Source: CAYFMS01 sp964462325
Lineage (GTDB): Bacteria; Patescibacteriota; Patescibacteriia; UBA9934
DNA length: 9,165 nucleotides
Assembly: GCA_964462325.1 (NCBI GenBank)
Contig: CAYWYQ010000030.1
Span: 1-9,165 of the forward strand
Direction of reading: 5' to 3'
Position numbers and translations under genes: made by a program. Positions 6,927-9,165 of this stretch are shown here, one piece after another. Every line of letters begins with the position of its first letter. Position 1 is the stretch's first letter. The notes under the pieces were generated by a model. The model searched no databases, had not been told where the DNA came from, and was given only the letters and a program-made list of their open reading frames with translations.

Positions 6927-6966
6927 GTAAGTCCGATTTAAAACCGTGATTTTAAGTCCGACTTAG
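6927..6966. repeat. Dyad element, degenerate copy (mraZ leader)
   Basis: This has the same 16-8-16 geometry as the elements at 7150 and 8238. The left arm has TAAGTCCGATTTAAA, the loop is ACCGTGAT, and the right arm has TTTAAGTCCGACTTA. The arms carry mismatches to each other, but both half-palindromes are recognisable, with centres 25 bp apart. It lies downstream of the predicted mraZ transcription start. Confidence 0.75.
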
Positions 6967-6970
6967 AGAA

Positions 6971-7016
6971 CCCACTTTGTGCCTCATTACTTCCACTTTA
7001 CCCCACCACTCTCCCA
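6971..7016 (-). promoter_or_regulatory. MraZ-box-like TGGG repeats
   Basis: On the minus strand TGGGA (7016), TGGGG (7005), TGGAA (6995) and TGGGT (6974) occur at intervals of 11, 10 and 21 bp. Three AAAGTGG/AGAGTGG words overlap them. MraZ of other bacteria binds such repeats at about 10-bp spacing (E. coli TGGG type, mollicute AAAGTG type). The boxes cover the predicted promoter, as expected for autorepression. Confidence 0.5.
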
Positions 7017-7023
7017 TAGTCAA
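6995..7023 (-). promoter_or_regulatory. Likely mraZ operon promoter
   Basis: TTGACT (7023-7018, 5 of 6 matches to the -35 consensus) is followed after 17 nt by TAAAGT (7000-6995, 4 of 6 to the -10). The start would be near 6988. This leaves a leader of about 190 nt that contains the degenerate dyad element and the 11-bp inverted repeat. Confidence 0.55.
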
Positions 7024-7149
7024 CAAAAGTTATCCACTTATTTCAATTAAAAAATTAATACTTACAGTTAACTTTCTCTATCATAATGGACAGAGTGAAG
7101 AGAAAAGTTGGCTATAAAAAAGTAAGGCTTTTTTAAGTTTTTTAATTTT

Positions 7150-7189
7150 TTAAGTCCGACTTAAATGTATTGTTTTAAGTCGGACTTAA
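7150..7189. repeat. Dyad element, perfect copy A
   Basis: The 16-bp arm TTAAGTCCGACTTAAA, the 8-nt loop TGTATTGT and the exact reverse-complement arm TTTAAGTCGGACTTAA make up the element. Each arm is itself a palindrome (TTAAGTC-N-GACTTAA), giving two dyads with centres 25 bp apart. It extends as GGACTTAATTATCTA, also found near copy B. It lies about 100 bp before the promoter of the coiled-coil gene. Confidence 0.95.
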
Positions 7190-7287
7190 TTATCTAGTAT
7201 TATATGCCTATCTTTTATTTATCTACTATATTATATTTGTATGCAATTATTTAAGACTAATATCAGCCATTTTATTTGATTAATACC

Positions 7288-7316
7288 TTGACAAAAGGGC
7301 TATTTTTTGGTAAATT
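7288..7316 (+). promoter_or_regulatory. Promoter of the coiled-coil gene
   Basis: A consensus -35 TTGACA (7288-7293), a 17-nt spacer and -10 TAAATT (7311-7316) with an extended TG at 7308-7309 make this the best promoter in the window. Transcription would start near 7323. The leader has a small hairpin CTTCA-ATCA-TGAAG (7329-7342), and then the ribosome-binding site AAAGGAG (7364-7370), 6 nt before the ATG. Confidence 0.75.
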
Positions 7317-7376
7317 ATGTAGTTCGAGCTTCAATCATGAAGTAACGAATAGGTAGAAATACCAAAGGAGATGTAA

Positions 7377-8132
7377 ATGATTTTCCCGACAAATTCCCTC
7401 AAATCAGCGCTTTTACGCGCTGCTTTGATCCTGTTCGTACTTACTGCAGGTGTTTTTTACACCTGCAGTACCGCCCATGCGGGCGGAAGTGCCTGCGGGC
7501 ACCTTACCCACGGAACGAACAACTGGCAGGTTTGCCAGATCGAATGGGCTAGCGAGACAGCCTCGACCAACTGGTCGAGAATCAACGATCTCGAGACCGA
7601 GCTCGAGATCGCAGGGGATATCCGCATTGACCTCGAGCTGCGACTGCAAGCCGAGATTGAAGAAAGGCAAAGAGCTCTTTTCGCCGCAAAACGGCGCATC
7701 GAGCAGCTGGAGTCCGAGGCCCAAGCATGGCGAACCATGCATATTGAACTCACCGAAACTCGGCAGGATAGCCTGATCGAGTCAATCATTGACCAGGTAG
7801 AGACCAACAGGGTCGCGACGCTCGATCAGAGCCTCGACATCTGGGATCTCGAAGTTGATGTCAACGGCATCAACGGAACAGACTTCGGAGGGCTAACCAC
7901 GCAGGTTAGCCTGCTCGCCGAACACGTAACCGGTGAAGCCGGTTATGTGTTGTCGTATGGGGCTCCCCCCCTATTCGAGCGCGTCGACGCGCTCGAAACC
8001 AGCATGTACGGCTGGTTAGACGAGGACAGCCTCTACTCCCCTGGAGTGGAGAACCAGCTGGTCGGGATCGACCAGCATATTGGTGAGCTTTATGCTCACA
8101 TCGACGATTTGTACGACATCTGCCTTCCGTAG
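7377..8132 (+). CDS. Unrecognised secreted coiled-coil protein, encoded by a hairpin-chain gene
   Basis: I do not recognise this 251-aa protein. The N-terminus is a signal peptide: basic residues, a hydrophobic core at about 11-29, and a likely cut after AHA (33-35). Two cysteines follow (C40, C53) and one lies near the end (C248), so a disulfide is possible. Residues 68-115, and perhaps on to 160, form an acidic heptad-like helix (ETELEIAGDIRIDLELRLQA), a likely coiled coil. The remainder repeats leucine/isoleucine-rich acidic helices up to YAHIDDLYDICLP. There is no transmembrane helix beyond the signal. Start choice is firm: consensus promoter, AAAGGAG and 6-nt spacing. Local GC is about 55% against below 20% in adjacent spacer, suggesting foreign origin or special constraint. 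The coding sequence itself is a chain of about 20 inverted repeats. A structural or adhesive exported protein is possible but unproven. Confidence 0.8.
   Translation: MIFPTNSLKSALLRAALILFVLTAGVFYTCSTAHAGGSACGHLTHGTNNWQVCQIEWASETASTNWSRINDLETELEIAGDIRIDLELRLQAEIEERQRALFAAKRRIEQLESEAQAWRTMHIELTETRQDSLIESIIDQVETNRVATLDQSLDIWDLEVDVNGINGTDFGGLTTQVSLLAEHVTGEAGYVLSYGAPPLFERVDALETSMYGWLDEDSLYSPGVENQLVGIDQHIGELYAHIDDLYDICLP
7442..7470 (+). repeat. 12-bp perfect hairpin in signal-peptide codons
   Basis: TACTGCAGGTGT, a TTTTT loop and ACACCTGCAGTA. It covers codons of roughly residues 22-31, the end of the hydrophobic core. It contains two PstI-type CTGCAG words. Confidence 0.95.
7974..7997. repeat. 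24-bp perfect palindrome inside the gene
   Basis: The half-site TTCGAGCGCGTC (7974-7985) is followed immediately by its exact reverse complement GACGCGCTCGAA (7986-7997). It encodes part of LFERVDALET, so the palindrome runs through an acidic helix. Confidence 0.95.
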
Positions 8133-8145
8133 ATGCCGTGCAACA

Positions 8146-8196
8146 GACCCCGTCCTCACAAAGCTCAAATGAGCTGCGTGGGGATGGGGTCATTTT
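8146..8196 (+). terminator. Intrinsic terminator of the coiled-coil gene
   Basis: GACCCCGTCCTCAC (8146-8159) pairs with GTGGGGATGGGGTC (8178-8191) through 14 pairs, two of them G-U. The inner hairpin AGCTC-AAAT-GAGCT (8162-8175) lies between, and ATTTTT follows. It starts 14 nt after the stop codon. Confidence 0.88.
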
Positions 8197-8231
8197 TAAA
8201 TTAAAGGGGATGGGGTCATTTTTAAATTAAA
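8180..8231. repeat. Perfect 26-bp tandem duplication of the terminator 3' half
   Basis: The unit begins GGGGATGGGGTCATTTTT and ends AAATTAAA. Copy 1 is 8180-8205 and copy 2 is 8206-8231, identical. The duplicated part is the 3' stem arm plus T-run, so either copy could pair with the single 5' arm. Confidence 0.95.
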
Positions 8232-8237
8232 GTCAAA

Positions 8238-8277
8238 TTAAGTCCGACTTAAATGTGGTGTTTTAAGTCGGACTTAA
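8238..8277. repeat. Dyad element, perfect copy B
   Basis: The arms are identical to copy A (TTAAGTCCGACTTAAA and its reverse complement), with loop TGTGGTGT. Over 44 bp it differs from copy A by two bases, both in the loop. It is followed by further half-site words: GGACTTAATTAT at 8270 and 8291, and CGACTTAATTAC at 8323. Copies A and B are direct repeats flanking the coiled-coil gene and its terminator. Confidence 0.95.
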
Positions 8278-8456
8278 TTATTAATTATCAGGACTTAATT
8301 ATCTAAAGTCGGGCTATATCTACGACTTAATTACCTACAGTTTCAAAGCGCTACAAGTATATCGAATCTAGTATAAATCACTATTTAATTTTTACAACTT
8401 GCTAATTAAGGATAATTTTAATATTATATTCACATTGGTCGCAATCAAGCGTTCAT
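8278..8456. other. AT-rich spacer before the second unit
   Basis: No ORF is supported. It holds the extra half-sites of the dyad element (to about 8334) and the promoter of the second unit. Base composition and position resemble the spacer in front of the coiled-coil gene. Both have an ATATTATATT word, but overall similarity is weak. Confidence 0.65.
8399..8427 (+). promoter_or_regulatory. Possible promoter of the second unit
   Basis: TTGCTA (8399-8404) and TATTAT (8422-8427, 5 of 6 to the -10 consensus) are 17 nt apart. Transcription would begin near 8434, shortly before the ribosome-binding site AAAGGAG (8457-8463). The AT-rich background makes chance matches easy. Confidence 0.45.
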
Positions 8457-8473
8457 AAAGGAGAAAGAAATTC

Positions 8474-8689
8474 ATGCTCCATTTGGGAGCGGGTGGGGTA
8501 AGCTCCGTCAGGGATAACATTCCCCGGGAATGTCCTGGTGGCCTCCACTACCAGATTCGTACACCTTCGGCCAATTGGTCAGAGATGTCGAAAACTCCCC
8601 GTCGTCGCCCGTTCCAGCATCCGAACTCGTCAAGCTCAGATGTGTCGTGGAGGAAGCGTCGCACAACTGTTAGTCGTCTTTATTTCTGA
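8474..8689 (+). CDS. Hypothetical small basic protein (71 aa), second hairpin-rich unit
   Basis: The ORF has a good AAAGGAG (8457-8463), the same site as the upstream gene, 10 nt before the ATG. It is unrecognised: rich in Ser, Arg and Pro, with a basic second half (KTPRRRPFQHP, WRKRRTT), no signal peptide and no obvious fold. GC is about 58% in 8521-8580. Hairpins occupy the sequence here too: GCTCC-ATTTG-GGAGC (8476-8490), an 8-bp dyad around 8525 (8517-8533), a 7-bp stem at 8535-8554, and the near-palindrome GGCCAATTGGTC (8569-8580). The transcript goes on about 220 nt beyond the stop to a terminator. It may be a genuine small gene, the start of a frameshifted longer one, or accidental reading of a structured RNA. 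Confidence 0.4.
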   Translation: MLHLGAGGVSSVRDNIPRECPGGLHYQIRTPSANWSEMSKTPRRRPFQHPNSSSSDVSWRKRRTTVSRLYF

Positions 8690-8875
8690 GGAGCTACGCA
8701 GAAATACAGGTGTCAATACAGTTTGTTCCTTGTTCGCCGAGTGTCAGCACGAGGTACCTTGTACATCACGAACTGAGGCTTATCAATTCACGCGTGTGCA
8801 ACCATCCTTTTCGCTCGTAGTCACTTGTTCGTAAAGAACAGCGACACTTCTTAATTGACAACCAGCTCGTATATG
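8690..8875 (+). other. Untranslated, hairpin-rich tail of the second unit
   Basis: No convincing protein. A GTG-started frame (8538-8834) lacks a ribosome-binding site. TATTTCTG/CAGAAATA (8681-8706, 8 bp) bridges the stop codon. GTTCG/CGAAC (8732-8773) encloses AGGTACCT and a GTG-TCAG-CAC stem. CACGCGTG is at 8789-8796, and TGTTC-GTAAA-GAACA is at 8826-8840. It is probably a 3' UTR or part of a structured RNA. Confidence 0.4.
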
Positions 8876-8919
8876 GGTCACCGGTCATCTGCAGAGCAGT
8901 AATCCCGGTGACCATTTTT
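8876..8919 (+). terminator. Intrinsic terminator of the second unit
   Basis: GGTCACCGG (8876-8884) pairs perfectly with CCGGTGACC (8905-8913). The enclosed loop has its own CTGC-AGA-GCAG hairpin, and ATTTTTA follows. The plan is the same as at 8146-8196: long stem, inner hairpin, ATTTTT. Confidence 0.85.
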
Positions 8920-8935
8920 AGCTTATTCTCCAAAC

Positions 8936-8963
8936 AAAACCACGGCCACGAGGCTGTGATTTT
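8936..8963. terminator. Likely bidirectional terminator
   Basis: CACGGCC-ACGA-GGCTGTG (8941-8958, 7 bp with one G-U) is flanked by AAAA (8936-8939) and TTTT (8960-8963). Either strand therefore reads as a stem followed by T residues. It may back up the terminator just before it or stop a gene coming from the right. Confidence 0.6.
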
Positions 8964-9165
8964 CCACTGTAAGGACCCCTGTCATTCCCGCCCTGAATCA
9001 AGTTCAGGATAAACTACAGCTGGAATCTAGCGTAATACTATAGCGATGGATCCCGAATCCCGTCTTCATCGAGGTTGCGGACGGACTAGGTAAATCCGGG
9101 ATGAAAAAGTATTACAACATAGGGACAAGCTATGCTTGAATTCTAGGATCCCACGGTCGTCAGGT
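8964..9165. other. Repeat-containing end of the window, no gene seen
   Basis: About 200 bp without a supported ORF. It contains the dispersed repeat at 8981-9032, a possible second repeat at about 9047-9107 (GGATCCCG...CCGGGATGA ends), and a small hairpin CAAGC-TAT-GCTTG (9126-9138). Confidence 0.7.
8981..9032. repeat. Dispersed intergenic repeat, copy 2
   Basis: GTCATTCC at the left end, the inner hairpin CCTGAA-TCAAG-TTCAGG (8992-9008), GGATAA, and GGAATCTAGCG at the right end (9022-9032). The right end is the exact reverse complement of the left end of the element at 3193. Confidence 0.75.

Larger units (their letters stand above)
7021..7376. other. AT-rich spacer between divergent units
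   Basis: No ORF is supported. The stretch is very AT-rich (11 of 60 bases are G or C in 7201-7260). It contains a lone DnaA-box-like TTATCCACT (7030-7038), A/T runs near 7116-7155, the perfect dyad element at 7150-7189 and the promoter of the coiled-coil gene. It separates the minus-strand mraZ operon from the plus-strand unit. Confidence 0.7.
7406..8099 (+). repeat. Chain of inverted repeats filling the coding sequence
   Basis: Arms and loops read directly (arm length/loop): 7406-7421 (5/6); 7442-7470 (12/5); 7471-7486 (6/4); 7489-7502 (5/4); 7523-7538 (6/4); 7562-7579 (8/2); 7586-7611 (10/6); 7632-7655 (9 with two bulges/4); 7669-7680 (12-bp palindrome); 7682-7696 (5/5); 7725-7740 (6/4); 7781-7793 (6/1); 7854-7874 (7/7); 7891-7911 (8/5); 7921-7951 (13 with one G-U/5); 7974-7997 (24-bp palindrome); 7997-8017 (7/7); 8022-8033 (4/4); 8035-8047 (5/3); 8057-8076 (8/4); 8083-8099 (6/5). 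All are perfect unless stated. They stand side by side, hardly overlapping. Confidence 0.9.

Noticed and set aside
7030..7038. DnaA-box-like TTATCCACT in an AT-rich stretch, suggesting an origin
   Set aside because: Only one box with 8 of 9 matches was found. There is no cluster, and no dnaA or dnaN is nearby. AT-richness here is explained by promoters and spacers.
7116..7140. AAAAAAG...CTTTTTT stem as a terminator between the divergent units
   Set aside because: The stem is almost only A-T pairs, and no gene from either side ends there.
7413..7807. Antisense and shifted reading frames across the coiled-coil gene
   Set aside because: They lack ribosome-binding sites. Open frames on both strands are expected from the palindromic, GC-rich sequence.
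6927..8277. CRISPR array
   Set aside because: The three dyad elements are too far apart and irregular, with genes between them and no cas genes.
7150..8277. Integron attC sites flanking a gene cassette
   Set aside because: No GTTRRRY core or integrase is seen. The elements are perfect nested palindromes rather than imperfect folded attC sites.
8538..8834. GTG-started frame of 98 aa in the second unit as an independent gene
   Set aside because: There is no ribosome-binding site, it overlaps the better-placed 8474 start, and it shows no recognisable domain. It is kept only as a possible frameshift partner.

Overview
The window looks like a chromosomal stretch of an ultra-small bacterium of the Patescibacteria (candidate phyla radiation) type, possibly the parcubacterial side. 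This is an inference. It rests on a compact housekeeping block with a shortened dcw cluster, and on dispersed intergenic repeats of the CTAGATTCC...GGAATGAC and CCTGCCGGCAGG kind that are common in such genomes. The genetic code is standard, since TGA acts as stop (for example at 2005-2007).

The left two thirds (73-6798) is all on the minus strand. Read in the direction of transcription it runs mraZ, rsmH and ftsL (start of the division and cell-wall cluster), then gpmI (phosphoglycerate mutase), a 396-bp repeat-rich gap, two family-2 glycosyltransferases in tandem, and mreB (cell-shape actin). The theme is envelope growth and division, with one glycolytic enzyme between. The usual ftsI, mraY and mur genes do not follow ftsL. 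Promoter-like elements can be seen before mraZ, gpmI, the glycosyltransferase pair and mreB. Two of them sit so close to a start codon that leaderless mRNAs are likely. The mraZ promoter is overlaid by TGGG-type boxes, and its leader contains an 11-bp inverted repeat enclosing smaller hairpins.

The right third (about 6900-8920) is different. It has two short transcription units on the plus strand. Each has a plausible promoter, an AAAGGAG ribosome-binding site, a GC-rich body (about 55-58% in sampled stretches, against about 20% in the adjacent AT-rich spacers) and a strong intrinsic terminator. A 40-bp dyad element, with 16-bp arms built on TTAAGTC-N-GACTTAA and an 8-nt variable loop, precedes each unit and also lies in the mraZ leader. 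The first unit encodes an unrecognised 251-aa secreted coiled-coil protein. Its coding sequence is almost a continuous string of about 20 perfect or near-perfect inverted repeats, including a 24-bp perfect palindrome. The second has only a 71-aa basic ORF but also carries many hairpins, so it may be a structured RNA, a decayed relative or a small gene.

The hairpin-chain transcription units and their shared dyad element are the most unusual content of the window. The last 190 bp and the 3043-3438 gap hold dispersed repeats and no genes I can support.
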